Both the position numbers and the translations under genes were made by a program. Shown piece after piece: positions 45,492 to 54,770 of a stretch of DNA of 64,000 nucleotides. Source of the DNA: Pseudomonas entomophila (GTDB taxonomy: Bacteria; Pseudomonadota; Gammaproteobacteria; Pseudomonadales; Pseudomonadaceae). The notes under the pieces are model-generated. The model was not told the DNA's origin, made no database searches, and was given only the letters and a program-made list of their open reading frames with translations. The first letter of the stretch is position 1. Every line of letters starts with the position of its first letter. The stretch is taken from assembly GCF_029193575.1 (NCBI RefSeq), contig NZ_JARGCS010000008.1:124001-188000 (forward strand). Reading direction: 5' to 3'.

Positions 45492-47741
45492 TCAGGTGAA
45501 GGAGTAGCGACTCAGGGGCAGGCTGCGGATGCGCTGCCCGGTCAGGCGCGCCACCGCGTTGGCCACTGCCGGGGCCACTGCGGGCAGCGGCGGTTCACCG
45601 ATGCCGCCCATCTTCTCGCCGCTCTCGACCACCTTCACGTGCACCCGCGCCATGCGCGCTGGCGGCAGGATCGGGTACAGGTCGTAGTTGCGCGCGCGCG
45701 GCTTGCCGTCCACGTACACCGCTTCTTCCACCAGGGTCTGCGACAGGCCCAGGGCCACGGCGCCGTTGACCTGCGCCTCGACGATCGCCGGGTTGACGAT
45801 GCTGCCCGGGTCGATGGCCTGCCAGATGTCGTGCACCCGCACCTGGCCATTCTCGATCGACACCTCGGCGACCACCGCCGTCTGCGTGCCGAACGGCGAG
45901 GCCATGGCCACGCCACGGGCGCGCTTGCTGCCGTCCTCGGCGGTGAACGGGCCGCGCTTCCAGCCGCCGGACAACTCGCCGACCGCCTGCAACAGGGTGG
46001 TCAGGCGCGGGTTGTCGCGCAACAGGTGCAGACGCAGTTCGAACGGGTCGTGGCCGCCCTTGTCGGCCAATTCGTCGAGGAAGGCCTCGTAGAAGAAGTC
46101 GTTCAGCGAGTTGCCCACCGAACGCCAGTAGCCGAGCATCACCGGGCCTTTGACGTAGACCTGGGCGATGCGTTTGTTGGCGATGGCGTACGACTTGCCC
46201 GACAGCCCCTCCATGGCCGTGGGGTCGATCTTCTCGCCCTGCTTGCCGGCCAGTGCCTCGGTGGGGCCTTCGGTGGCGCTGATCGCCTCGATGGCCACCG
46301 GTAGGCCCTTGTCGTCGAGCCCGGCGCGGAACTTCACCACCGCCACCGGGCGCAAGGCGTCACGCAGGAACTCTTCCTCGCGGCTCCAGATCAGCTTGAC
46401 CGGGCGGCCGACCGCCTTGGCCAGGGCGATAGCCTGCGGGTAGGGGTTGGCCGAGTCGTACAGGAAGTGCCGGCCGAAGAAACCACCGAGCAGCGGCGAG
46501 TGCAGGGTGATGCGCTGCGCTGCCAGGCCCGTGCGCTTGGCGATGTCGTCGCGGAACATGTCCGGCGCCTGGTTGGGCAGCCACACCTCCAGCGAACCGT
46601 CGGGGTTGAAGCGTGCCAGCGCGGAGGGCGGCTCCAGTTGGGCGTGGTTGAGGTACTGGTTGTGGTAGGTGGCCTCGACCTGGGTCGTGGCGCTGGCCAG
46701 GGCGGCGGCCACGTCGCCTTCGTTTTCGTCGTCGCGGGCGCTGCCGGGTTGGGTGGCCAGGTAGTCGCGCCAGGCAGCGCTGGAGAAGTCGGCGGGCATC
46801 ACCCGCAGCGGGCTGTCGCTGGCGGGCTCCAGCCAGTCGACCTGGATCGCCTCGACCGCGCGCTTGGCGTGCCACCAACGTTCGGCCACCACGGCCACGG
46901 CGCCGGGCAGGCGGTGCACCGAGTGCACGCCCTTCATGGCCTTGACCTGCTCTTCGTTGCGCAGGCTGCCGACGCTCATGCCCAGGCGCGGCGCGTGCTG
47001 CACGGCGGCATGGAGCATGTCGTCGACCTTCAGGTCGATGCTGTAGACGGCCTTGCCGGTCGACTTGTCATAGGCGTCCACGCGCTTGACCGGCTTGCCG
47101 ATCCAGCGGAACTGGCTGGGGTCGCGCAGTTGCACGCTGGCCGGGTCGGGCACGGGCAGGTCGAGGGCGCGCTCGGCCAATTCGCCGTAGGCCAGCGAGC
47201 GGCCCGAGGCGGCGTGCACCACCTTGCCAGGCTCGGTGCTCAGTTCACCGACCGGCACCTTCAGGGCCTCGGCGCCGGCCTGCAGCAGCATGGCCCGGGC
47301 CAGTGCGCCAAGGCGGCGCATGGTCGGGTAGCTCATGCGCACCGACATGCTGCCGCCGGTGATGCGCATACCATTTTCCATCACGTAGTACGCCTCGCCG
47401 GGCGGCGCGCACTCGACCAGGAAGGTCGCCGGGTCGGCGTCCAGTTCTTCGCCGATGATCTGCGCCATGGCGGTGTAGGTGCCCTGGCCGCCCTCGATGA
47501 AGGGGCAGAGCAGGCGCACGCTGCTGTCTGGGCGAATCTCCAGGAACGCCGGCACCTGGGTGCTGCGTTCGACGGCCGTGGCGGTGGCGGCCTGCACGCG
47601 GGTGCTGCCCAGCGGCAGGCCGAAGCCGAGCACCAGCGCGCCGACGGCGGTGCCGGCGAGGAAGCGTCGGCGCGACAGGTTGACGGTTTGCCCGGCGGGC
47701 AGTTGCAGCAGGTCGTCGAGCGAGGAGAGGCGGCTGTTCAT
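45492..47741 (-). CDS. iorB: Molybdopterin subunit, isoquinoline 1-oxidoreductase/aldehyde oxidoreductase type
   Basis: This 749-residue xanthine-oxidase-family protein has a Tat signal (NLSRRRFLAGTAVGALVLGFGLPLG) for export in folded form. It carries the Mo-site segments GGFFGRHF, the GQGTYTAMAQIIGEELDAD region and, near the C-terminus, GGIGEPPLPAVAPAV with the catalytic Glu. Related enzymes hydroxylate N-heterocycles or oxidise aldehydes, including, I recall, aromatic aldehydes such as vanillin in P. putida. The start overlaps the stop of the 2Fe-2S gene by one base (TGATG). Confidence 0.93.
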   Translation of the reverse strand: MNSRLSSLDDLLQLPAGQTVNLSRRRFLAGTAVGALVLGFGLPLGSTRVQAATATAVERSTQVPAFLEIRPDSSVRLLCPFIEGGQGTYTAMAQIIGEELDADPATFLVECAPPGEAYYVMENGMRITGGSMSVRMSYPTMRRLGALARAMLLQAGAEALKVPVGELSTEPGKVVHAASGRSLAYGELAERALDLPVPDPASVQLRDPSQFRWIGKPVKRVDAYDKSTGKAVYSIDLKVDDMLHAAVQHAPRLGMSVGSLRNEEQVKAMKGVHSVHRLPGAVAVVAERWWHAKRAVEAIQVDWLEPASDSPLRVMPADFSSAAWRDYLATQPGSARDDENEGDVAAALASATTQVEATYHNQYLNHAQLEPPSALARFNPDGSLEVWLPNQAPDMFRDDIAKRTGLAAQRITLHSPLLGGFFGRHFLYDSANPYPQAIALAKAVGRPVKLIWSREEEFLRDALRPVAVVKFRAGLDDKGLPVAIEAISATEGPTEALAGKQGEKIDPTAMEGLSGKSYAIANKRIAQVYVKGPVMLGYWRSVGNSLNDFFYEAFLDELADKGGHDPFELRLHLLRDNPRLTTLLQAVGELSGGWKRGPFTAEDGSKRARGVAMASPFGTQTAVVAEVSIENGQVRVHDIWQAIDPGSIVNPAIVEAQVNGAVALGLSQTLVEEAVYVDGKPRARNYDLYPILPPARMARVHVKVVESGEKMGGIGEPPLPAVAPAVANAVARLTGQRIRSLPLSRYSFT

Positions 47742-48199
47742 CAGGCGTTCTCCTGCTGGGCGGCCAGGTCGTGCACGGCGGCATGGATGGCGTTGTAGGT
47801 GCCGCAGCGGCACAGGTTGACCATCGCCGCGCTGATCTGTTCGTCGCTGGGCTTGGGGGTGTGCTTGAGCAGCGCCGTGGCGGCCATCACCTGGCCGGAC
47901 TGGCAGTAGCCGCACTGGGCCACCTGATGCTCGACCCAGGCCGCCACCACGCGCTGGCCCACGGCGTCGGCCTCGATCGCCTCGATGGTGGTCACCTCGC
48001 GACCGACGACGCCGGCCACCGGGGTCACGCAGGCGCGCACCACGTTGCCGTCCACCAGCACCGAGCAGGCGCCGCACTGCGCCAGGCCGCAACCGTACTT
48101 GGTGCCGGTCAGGCCCAGGTCGTCGCGGATCACCCACAGCAGGGGCGTGTCGGCATCGGCGTCGACCTGGTAGGTTTTCTGATTGATGCGTAGTTCCAT
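47741..48199 (-). CDS. iorA: 2Fe-2S subunit of the Mo oxidoreductase
   Basis: This 152-residue protein holds two 2Fe-2S clusters: a plant-type one (GCGLAQCGACSVLVDG with a later Cys) and an alpha-helical one (QCGYCQSGQVMAA...LCRCGTY). It relays electrons from the Mo centre to cytochrome c. It has no signal of its own and is presumably carried through Tat with the Mo subunit. First gene of the iorA-iorB-cytochrome operon. Confidence 0.94.
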   Translation of the reverse strand: MELRINQKTYQVDADADTPLLWVIRDDLGLTGTKYGCGLAQCGACSVLVDGNVVRACVTPVAGVVGREVTTIEAIEADAVGQRVVAAWVEHQVAQCGYCQSGQVMAATALLKHTPKPSDEQISAAMVNLCRCGTYNAIHAAVHDLAAQQENA

Positions 48200-48401
48200 G
48201 GGGTCACCCGCTGATCATCGGTTGGCTGTTTCGTTCTGGCGGGCCGTGCAGCAGGGCGCTTGGCGCCGTGGCCCTTTTTGGCAAGAACTCTAGACCGCAG
48301 GGGGGGTGTTGCCCATGCGCCGGGGCGATGTTCAGAGAATCAGGCAAGTCATTCGGCGGATTGTGCTAGGGCGGTGGTCTCTCCCCGGCTGACCTGCTCG
48401 G

Positions 48402-49013
48402 TCAGCGCGCCAATGCCTGGTTCGGCCGGTAGAACAGAAAATGCCGTGTCTCGGCGGTCTTGCGGTAGGCCTTGGCCCAATCCGGGTGCACGGTGCGGTC
48501 ATGGAAGTACAACGCCCCGCCGGTGGGGTCCTTGAGTTGCTGGTTCAACGCCTTGCGCGCAATCTCCTTGGCAATCCCGTAACGGCCTTCTTCCTCGACC
48601 TGGTCAGGACGCCCGTCGCACCACCAGGAGAACTGACAGCTCTTGCTCTCCACGCCTTGCTTGACCACCCCGCAAATGGTGTCGGGGAAGCCTTCGTGGC
48701 CCAGGCGATTAAGCACCACGCTGGCCACCGCGCTCATGTCCTCGGAATCGGCGCCCTTGGCCTCCCAGTAGAGGGTGCGGGCCAGGCAGGTGATGCTGTC
48801 GTCCATGGGCGATTGCCCGGCGGGGTCGACGGCCTGGACCTCGGTGGGGGTGAGGGTTTCGCTTTTCTTCGGTGGCGGCGCCTCCTCGACGACCTTTTCC
48901 TCGAGGACCTGGGCCTTGTCTTCGGCGACCGCGGCCTTGGCCGGGTCGGCGGCGTGGAGGGGGCCTGCGAGCAGGGTCAGGGTGAGGCCGAATACCATCC
49001 ACGGGCTGCGCAT
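48402..49013 (-). CDS. SleB-type cell wall hydrolase
   Basis: This 203-residue protein has a signal peptide (MRSPWMVFGLTLTLLAGPLHA), a low-complexity acidic/Pro linker to about residue 65, then a Hydrolase_2 (SleB) domain. The domain shows LARTLYWEAKGADSEDMSAVASVVLNR with the catalytic Glu, then CQFSWWCDG and ALYFHDRTVHPDW. It should cleave peptidoglycan glycan strands in the periplasm. It stands alone, and nothing suggests a sporulation role. Confidence 0.9.
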   Translation of the reverse strand: MRSPWMVFGLTLTLLAGPLHAADPAKAAVAEDKAQVLEEKVVEEAPPPKKSETLTPTEVQAVDPAGQSPMDDSITCLARTLYWEAKGADSEDMSAVASVVLNRLGHEGFPDTICGVVKQGVESKSCQFSWWCDGRPDQVEEEGRYGIAKEIARKALNQQLKDPTGGALYFHDRTVHPDWAKAYRKTAETRHFLFYRPNQALAR

Positions 49014-49061
49014 GGTCGAGTGTCCGAAGTGTGGGCTGTGTGTCAGTCTAGCTGCAGCTGG

Positions 49062-49979
49062 TCAGGTCAGCGCGAGGGCCAGCACCAATGGCAAGGTGAG
49101 GGCGGCGGCGAGGGTCTGCAGGGCGATGATGGTTGCCATCAGCGGCGCGTTGCCGCCCATCTGGCGGGCCATCACGTAGGACGACGACGCCGTCGGCAGG
49201 GCCTGGAACAACACCGCCACCACCGCGGCCTGGCCACCGAGGCCGAGCAGCCGGCACAGGCCCCAGGTGGTCAGGGGCATGACCAAAAACTTGAACAGCG
49301 ACGCGGCCAGCAGCGGCTTGACCTGCTGCCCCAGCCGCGCACCCCCGAGCGCGGCGCCGACGCACAGCAACCCCAGCGGCAGGGCGGCCTGGCCGAGGGC
49401 CTTGAGGGTCGGCTCGAGGCCCGCCGGCAGGCCCAGGCCACTGACCCGTAGCAGCAGGCCGCCGAGGCAGCCGACGATCAGCGGGTTGGCGAAGATCGCC
49501 CGGGCGATGGCCAGCGGCGAGCTGTGGCGGGCGCTGAAACGGGCGAACACCAGCACGCAGAGCAGGTTCACCAACGGCACGATGGCGGCGTTGGCCACCG
49601 CGGCCAGGGCGATCCCGGCACTGCCGTAGAGGCCCGAGGCCAGGGTGGCGCCGATGTAGTTGTTGAAGCGCACGCCACCTTGGAACACCGAGGTGAAGTC
49701 GGCGCCGTCGTGGCTCGCCGCGCCTTGGTAGAGCACCAGCAGCAGGGCGCCGGCCAGGGTCGAGAGCATCAGCACGCCGACCATGCCGAACACTGGCACG
49801 CCATCGAGGTTGGCGGTGGCCAGGCCGTGGAGGAACAGCGAGGGCAGCAGCACGTAGTAGCTCAGGCGTTCGGCGCCGGGCCAGAAAGTCTCGGGCAGGA
49901 AGCTGCGAATCCGCAGCAAGGTGCCGAGGGCGATCAGCAGAATGATAGGGAGCAGGGTGGTCAGCAGCAGGTGGAGCAT
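49062..49979 (-). CDS. AEC-family (auxin efflux carrier) transporter
   Basis: This 305-residue protein has about ten membrane helices in two five-helix halves, of the AEC type that includes malonate and malate carriers. The first helix reads LLLTTLLPIILLIALGTLLR, and the second half has PTASSSYVMARQMGG. It should carry an organic acid across the inner membrane. The ATG at 49979 places the first helix at the N-terminus. A divergent gene is not present; a LysR gene on the same strand lies upstream and may control it. Confidence 0.88.
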   Translation of the reverse strand: MLHLLLTTLLPIILLIALGTLLRIRSFLPETFWPGAERLSYYVLLPSLFLHGLATANLDGVPVFGMVGVLMLSTLAGALLLVLYQGAASHDGADFTSVFQGGVRFNNYIGATLASGLYGSAGIALAAVANAAIVPLVNLLCVLVFARFSARHSSPLAIARAIFANPLIVGCLGGLLLRVSGLGLPAGLEPTLKALGQAALPLGLLCVGAALGGARLGQQVKPLLAASLFKFLVMPLTTWGLCRLLGLGGQAAVVAVLFQALPTASSSYVMARQMGGNAPLMATIIALQTLAAALTLPLVLALALT

Positions 49980-50127
49980 GGCGGGCGGTCCGTGGTCGGG
50001 TACCGGCACAGGTTAATGGGGTTGAATGGTTAATAAAAACGGTGTTTTCTGCAGTGACTGTTGAGGAAAAGTGCATGGTTGCAGGGCTGTGGCGCCGTCC
50101 ATCGCGGGGCCGCCCGGCGGCCCGTTG

Positions 50128-50991
50128 TCAGGCATCCAACGCGGTCTTCAACACTGCGCTCAAATGCCGCCGCTGGCTTTTCTCATGCTCCAGCAGCACC
50201 ACCCGCCGAGTCAGTTGCGGCTCGCCAAAGGGCAGGCAGGTGGCCGGCGGCAGGCGCGCCAGGTCGTCGTCGGCCATGGGAATGATCGCCACCCCCAGCC
50301 CCATGGCCGCCATGCGCGCCAGGGCCTCCTGGCTGTCCAGCTCCATCTGCTCGCTGACCTGCAAGCGCTGGCGGCGCAGCTCCTGTTCGATCTGCCGCCC
50401 GGCCCAGGCGCGTTTGTCGAAGCGCAGGAACGGCTGGCTGGCCAACAACTGCGGCAGGCTCTGGCCCGCCAGTTCCGGGCTGGCGATGGCCCAGAAGCGG
50501 TCCTCGAACAGCGGCGTGTATTGCAGGCTCTGGGGGTAGGGGCTGACCGGCTCGGTGGTGATCGCCGCATCCAATTCGCCATCCTCGACCCGTCGCGCCA
50601 ACTCCGCCGACATGCCCGAGGCGACACTGATGTGCAGTTGCGGATGGTGGGTCTTGATCCACAGCAGCGCCTTGGGCAGCCGCCGGGCCAGCACCGTGTG
50701 GATCACGCCGATGCGCAGGCGCCCGCGCAGGCTCGGGCCGCTGGCCAGGGTGTCGGCCAGTTCGTCATAGGCGGCGAGGATGCTTTCGGCGCGGGCCACG
50801 GCCAGTTGCCCGGCTTCGGTCAGCACCACCTGGCGGCGGCTGCGGTCGAACAGCGGCACCTGTAGCTCGTCTTCCAGGGTCTTGATGTGCAGGCTGACGG
50901 CCGAGGGGGTGAGACTGAGCAGGTCGGCGGCGCGGGCGAAGGTGCCGTGGCGGGCGATGGTCACCAGGGTGCGCAGGGCTTTGAGGGACAC
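50128..50991 (-). CDS. LysR-family transcriptional regulator
   Basis: This protein of about 287 residues has the LysR winged helix (SLKALRTLVTIARHGTFARAADLLSLTPSAVSLHIKTLEDEL) followed by an effector domain. No ATG lies at the right place. GTG at 50991 starts exactly at the domain and has GGAG nine bases upstream; GTG at 51024 is a second choice, adding a Pro-rich leader. Further upstream the frame runs into a REP element. Targets are unknown; the AEC transporter gene downstream is a candidate. Confidence 0.85.
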   Translation of the reverse strand: MSLKALRTLVTIARHGTFARAADLLSLTPSAVSLHIKTLEDELQVPLFDRSRRQVVLTEAGQLAVARAESILAAYDELADTLASGPSLRGRLRIGVIHTVLARRLPKALLWIKTHHPQLHISVASGMSAELARRVEDGELDAAITTEPVSPYPQSLQYTPLFEDRFWAIASPELAGQSLPQLLASQPFLRFDKRAWAGRQIEQELRRQRLQVSEQMELDSQEALARMAAMGLGVAIIPMADDDLARLPPATCLPFGEPQLTRRVVLLEHEKSQRRHLSAVLKTALDA

Positions 50992-51077
50992 GCGGGCGGG
51001 CTCCGGGGCGGGTATGGGCGGCACGGTAACCGCTGTGGGCGGGGTGGGGCAAGGCGGGGAGGGGGTGTTGGCGGTGG

Positions 51078-51124
51078 CGGCCCTATCGCGGGGCAAGTCC
51101 GCTCAGGTATCCGGTAGGGCCGCC
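51078..51124. repeat. REP element
   Basis: GGCCCTATCGCGGGGCAAGT begins a REP copy whose outer bases GGCGGCCCTA and TAGGGCCGCC pair, giving a long hairpin between the LysR gene and the binding-protein gene. Confidence 0.72.
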
Positions 51125-51130
51125 AGGAGC

Positions 51131-52147
51131 TCACAGCGACTGCGCCACCTTCGCCGCCACCTCGTCCGACACCCAGGCCTTCCATACCTGCGGGTGCTCG
51201 CGCAGGAACGCCAACGCCGCGTCGCGCGGGTCCTGGCGCTTTTCGCTCATCTGCGCGAGGGCCTTGTTCAACGTGTCGATGGGCAGGTCGACCTTCTCGA
51301 ACAATGCCACCAAGTCCGGATAGTCCTTGTGAAACGCCGCCGACACGCCAATCGACAGCTTCGCCGCCAACGACCCGCTGCCTTTCGGGTTGGGGTTGGC
51401 CGGGTCGGTGAGCGTCGCCCAGGCCTGCTCGTCGAACGGCGGTTCCTGCAGGCGGATCAACTCGAAACGGCCCATCAACGGCGTAGGGCTCCAGTAGTAG
51501 AACAGCACCGGCTGGCCACGACGGATCGCCGAGCTGACCTCGGCATCCAGCGCCGCGCCGGAGCCGCTGCGAAAGTTGTTGTACAGCCCGTCCAACCCAT
51601 AGGCCTTGAGCTTCTGGCTGTTGACCGTCTCGGAGGTCCAGCCGCTGGGGCTGTTGAGGAAGCGCCCCTTGCCCGGCGCCTCGGGGTCGCGGAACACCTG
51701 CGGGTAGCGCTTGAGGTCGCCGACGCTGCGCAGCTCCGGGGCCAGGGGCTTGATGCCGCGCTCAGGGTCGCCCTTGACCACGTAGGCCGGCACCCACCAG
51801 CCCTCCACCGCGTTTTTCACCGTGTCGCCCAGGGCGAACACCTGCCCGGCTTGTTCGGCCTTGACCCAGGCGGGGCTGCGCCCAGCCCATTCCTCGGCGA
51901 TCACCTGCAGGTCGTTGCGCGCCAGGGCCACTTCCATGCTGACGGTGCTGCCAGGAAGGGTGTCGGTGCCGTAGCCGTAGCCGCGCTCGACGATCAGCCG
52001 CAGGATCTCGGTGGTCAGTGCGCCGCTTTCCCAGCCGATGGCGCCGAAGTGGATGGGCGCACGCGCCTCGGCGGCCGCGGCGGTGTCGGTGCTGGCCAGG
52101 CCCAGGGTGAGCAGCAGGCCGGCCAGCAGCGTTGGAATCTTCTTCAT
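51131..52147 (-). CDS. Glycine-betaine/ProX-type periplasmic binding protein (orphan)
   Basis: This 338-residue protein has a signal peptide (MKKIPTLLAGLLLTLGLASTDTAAAA) and an OpuAC-type binding fold (IHFGAIGWESGALTTEILRLIVE, EEWAGRSPAW, VLFYYWSPTPLM). It should capture a quaternary amine or related compatible solute in the periplasm for an ABC importer. No permease or ATPase genes adjoin it, so it must work with a transporter encoded elsewhere, or present ligand to another partner such as the chemoreceptor encoded next. Confidence 0.88.
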   Translation of the reverse strand: MKKIPTLLAGLLLTLGLASTDTAAAAEARAPIHFGAIGWESGALTTEILRLIVERGYGYGTDTLPGSTVSMEVALARNDLQVIAEEWAGRSPAWVKAEQAGQVFALGDTVKNAVEGWWVPAYVVKGDPERGIKPLAPELRSVGDLKRYPQVFRDPEAPGKGRFLNSPSGWTSETVNSQKLKAYGLDGLYNNFRSGSGAALDAEVSSAIRRGQPVLFYYWSPTPLMGRFELIRLQEPPFDEQAWATLTDPANPNPKGSGSLAAKLSIGVSAAFHKDYPDLVALFEKVDLPIDTLNKALAQMSEKRQDPRDAALAFLREHPQVWKAWVSDEVAAKVAQSL

Positions 52148-52245
52148 CGGGGACTCGTCGGTTGCCAGTACGTGGGTCCGGCAAGTGTAGACGACGGGCT
52201 TTCCCGGCTTGCGTCCAGCCCCGGCGAGAGGCTGGACGCACGGGC

Positions 52246-54390
52246 TCAGACGCGGAACTGGTCCATCAAGCCCTGCTGCTGGTTGGCCAGGCTGTTGAGC
52301 GACTGGCTGACCCGCGCCGATTCATTGGCCTGGCCGGAGAGCGACTCGGTGACGTCGCGGATGGTGGCGACGTTGTGGTTGATCTCTTCGGCCACGGCGC
52401 TTTGTTCCTCGGCGGCGCTGGCGATCTGCAGATTCATGTCGGTGATCACCGTGACCGCCTGGCCGATACGCTGCAGCGCGGTGACCGCCTGGCTGACCTG
52501 CTGCACGCCGCCCTGGGCTTGCTGGTGGCTGCTGTCCATGGCCCCGACCACCTCACGGGTGCCGCATTGCAGGGCCTCGATGACCTGGCGGGTTTCTTCC
52601 ACCGACTCCTGGGTGCGCCGCGCGAGGTTGCGCACCTCGTCGGCGACCACGGCAAAACCGCGGCCTGCCTCGCCGGCCCGGGCGGCCTCGATGGCCGCGT
52701 TGAGGGCCAGCAGGTTGGTCTGTTCGGCGATCGAGCGGATCACTTCGAGTACCGAACCGATCTTCTCGCTGTCCTGTGCCAGGCCTTGCACTTGCGTCAT
52801 GGCGGTGCTCATGTCGGCGGCCAGGGCGTCGATGCGTGTGGTGGTGTGGTCGATCACCGCCAGGCCCTCACGGGTCGCCTGGTCGGCTTCGCGTGCGGCC
52901 TGCGCGGCTTGAGCGGCGCTGCGGGCGACGTCCTGGGCGGTCGCGCTCATCTCGTGGGAGGCGGTGGCCACCTGGTCGACCTGGCGGTACTGCTGCTCCA
53001 TGCCCGCGCTGGTTTCGCTGGCGATGGCCGCCGACTGGTCGGCGGTGCCGCGTGCGGCCTGCACCGAGCGTTTCACCTCGGCAATGGTCGGTTGCAGCTT
53101 GTCGAGGAAGCGGTTGAACCAGCCGGCCAGTTCACCCAACTCGTCGCGCTTGTCGTAGTGCAGGCGGCGGGTCAGGTCGCCTTCGCCGCTGGCGATGTCC
53201 TTGAGCATGGCGGCCACGCCGAGGATCGGTCGGGTCACGCCGCGGGCCATCAGCCATACCAGCAACAACCCGGCGATCGCCGCAGCCAGGCCCAGCCCCA
53301 GTTCGAGCAGGGTGCCGCTGGTGTTGAGGGCGTCCAGCTCCTGCTTGAGCTGCTCGGCCGGGCCGGTCAGGGCGCTTTCCGGCACGTCCAGTAACACGCC
53401 CCAGGGCTTGCCGCCGGGGATCGGCTCGAACGCGGTGAGCACTTTCAGTCGCGTGTCGCCATGCACCACCTGCAACTTGCCCTCGGCCAGGCGGCGCACC
53501 AGCTCGGCGCCTTGGGAGCGGTCGATTTGGTCGAAGCGCTGGGCGAGCTTGCCGGCATCGGCGCTGTAGCCCGCCAGCAGGCCCACGGGGCTGAGGATGC
53601 CCACCGTGGTGCGGCCTTCGTAGAGGCTGCGGCTGGCGTCCTGGCTCAGGGCCTGCAAGCTGTTGAGGTTGATGTCGATCGACAGCGTGGCGATGACCTT
53701 GTCGGCGGCCATCAACGGAAACACGATGCTGGTCATCAACACCCGCTTGCCGTCGATATCGTAGAAGTACGGTTCTGTCACGCACACCTTGCGTGTGCTG
53801 TGCGGGCAGGCCCACCACGTGTTGGCCGGCTCACCGCTGGGGCCGATTTCGGTGTTGCGCATGTCGTGCTCGGGCAGGGCCATGGCGGTCAACTGGCCGG
53901 CGTGTGGCTGCGACCAGTACAGGGCGAAGCGCCCGGTCTCGTTGCTGCCCAACTCGGCCTGGCCGGCGAACAGGCTGTCCTTGCCGTCCAGGGCGCCGGG
54001 CTCGAACACCAGCGACAGGCCGAGCAGGCTGGGGTTGGCCTGCAGGGCGGCGCGCACCTGGGCGGTCATGTCCTGGCGCAGGTCGTAGGCATCGAGGAAG
54101 CGCTTTTCGGCCTGCTCGCGCAGGAACAATACCTGGCGGGCGAAGCCTGCGCCGTACTGGTAGGCGTCCATGAACTGGCGGCGGATGCTCAGCGCCTGCA
54201 CCTCGCCCTGGGACTCGATACGCGCCTGGGCGGCCTCTGTGAGCATGTGCATGCTACTGGCCTTGACCAGGTCGGAGCTGTGGTCCATGCGGTATAGCGA
54301 GAGGCCGACGAGCAAGGTGACGATGCTTGCCAGGCACAGGCCGGCCAGCAGGGTGATCTTCCATTGGATGGACAGTTGTCGCGAAGGCAT
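52246..54390 (-). CDS. Methyl-accepting chemotaxis protein with large periplasmic sensor
   Basis: This 714-residue chemoreceptor has membrane helix 1 (about 12-33), a large dCache-like periplasmic sensor to about residue 360, helix 2 (about 363-385), HAMP, and a cytoplasmic signalling domain. The signalling hairpin reads [37 protein letters not shown]. No C-terminal CheR-tethering pentapeptide of the NWETF kind is visible. The ligand is unknown; sensor features include [20 protein letters not shown]. The orphan betaine-type binding protein gene lies 98 bases downstream on the same strand. Confidence 0.93.
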   Translation of the reverse strand: MPSRQLSIQWKITLLAGLCLASIVTLLVGLSLYRMDHSSDLVKASSMHMLTEAAQARIESQGEVQALSIRRQFMDAYQYGAGFARQVLFLREQAEKRFLDAYDLRQDMTAQVRAALQANPSLLGLSLVFEPGALDGKDSLFAGQAELGSNETGRFALYWSQPHAGQLTAMALPEHDMRNTEIGPSGEPANTWWACPHSTRKVCVTEPYFYDIDGKRVLMTSIVFPLMAADKVIATLSIDINLNSLQALSQDASRSLYEGRTTVGILSPVGLLAGYSADAGKLAQRFDQIDRSQGAELVRRLAEGKLQVVHGDTRLKVLTAFEPIPGGKPWGVLLDVPESALTGPAEQLKQELDALNTSGTLLELGLGLAAAIAGLLLVWLMARGVTRPILGVAAMLKDIASGEGDLTRRLHYDKRDELGELAGWFNRFLDKLQPTIAEVKRSVQAARGTADQSAAIASETSAGMEQQYRQVDQVATASHEMSATAQDVARSAAQAAQAAREADQATREGLAVIDHTTTRIDALAADMSTAMTQVQGLAQDSEKIGSVLEVIRSIAEQTNLLALNAAIEAARAGEAGRGFAVVADEVRNLARRTQESVEETRQVIEALQCGTREVVGAMDSSHQQAQGGVQQVSQAVTALQRIGQAVTVITDMNLQIASAAEEQSAVAEEINHNVATIRDVTESLSGQANESARVSQSLNSLANQQQGLMDQFRV

Positions 54391-54429
54391 GAGGCAAATC
54401 CCTTGTAATTAAAGCCGGGGCTGTCGAGG

Positions 54430-54456
54430 GTGTCGGCGGGGCTGGGATTTTCTTTA
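54430..54456 (-). promoter_or_regulatory. FliA (sigma-28) promoter for the chemoreceptor gene
   Basis: On the minus strand TAAA (54456-54453) is followed after exactly 15 bases by GCCGACAC (54437-54430), matching the TAAA-N15-GCCGATAA flagellar sigma consensus at all four -35 positions and six of eight -10 positions. It sits 40 bases before the start codon, as expected for a motility gene. Confidence 0.78.
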
Positions 54457-54516
54457 TTTAAACGTTCAATTAAATAAGGTGCGATGTGTCAACGGCGGTG
54501 TTCCTGCGTGCCTCAT

Positions 54517-54583
54517 CACGGGGCAAGCCCGCTCCGGGAACCGCGCCGTCCTAATCTGAGCGGGCTTGCACCCGCGAGAGGCC
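54517..54583. repeat. Inverted REP pair (REPIN)
   Basis: CATCACGGGGCAAGCCCGCT and GAGCGGGCTTGCACCCGCGA face each other across about 25 bases, between the divergent chemoreceptor and antiporter genes. Confidence 0.8.
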
Positions 54584-54770
54584 GACACGGATAGAACACA
54601 GGCCGCCGATACCGCGAATGCGCCGTAGCACCGGCGCTTTTGACATCCGCTCCTCCGTGCTTCAGAGTACGCGCCCTCCATAACAACATCCCCTGGTCCG
54701 GCCTCTGCCTACCCGCAGCCTGTCGCCGGAGCGCTCGCTTTCTGTCTGTCGCAACGAGGTATTGCACCCC

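Larger units (their letters stand above)
54391..54770. other. 380-base divergent intergenic region
   Basis: This gap holds the FliA promoter for the chemoreceptor, an AT-rich stretch with TATTTAAACGTTCAATTAAATA (54454-54475, a partial inverted repeat, quoted here as landmarks TATTTAA and TTAAATA), a REPIN, and a TTGACA-like hexamer near 54639 on the strand of the antiporter gene. I see no gene in it. Confidence 0.55.

Noticed and set aside
46467..47798. Long plus-strand frame opposite the Mo oxidoreductase subunits
   Set aside because: The minus strand encodes the Tat-exported Mo subunit; this frame shows no motif.
50992..51096. N-terminal extension of the LysR protein to a TTG at 51096
   Set aside because: The extension is Pro/Thr-rich, starts inside a REP element and lies before the normal LysR helix-turn-helix start, so it is unlikely to be translated.
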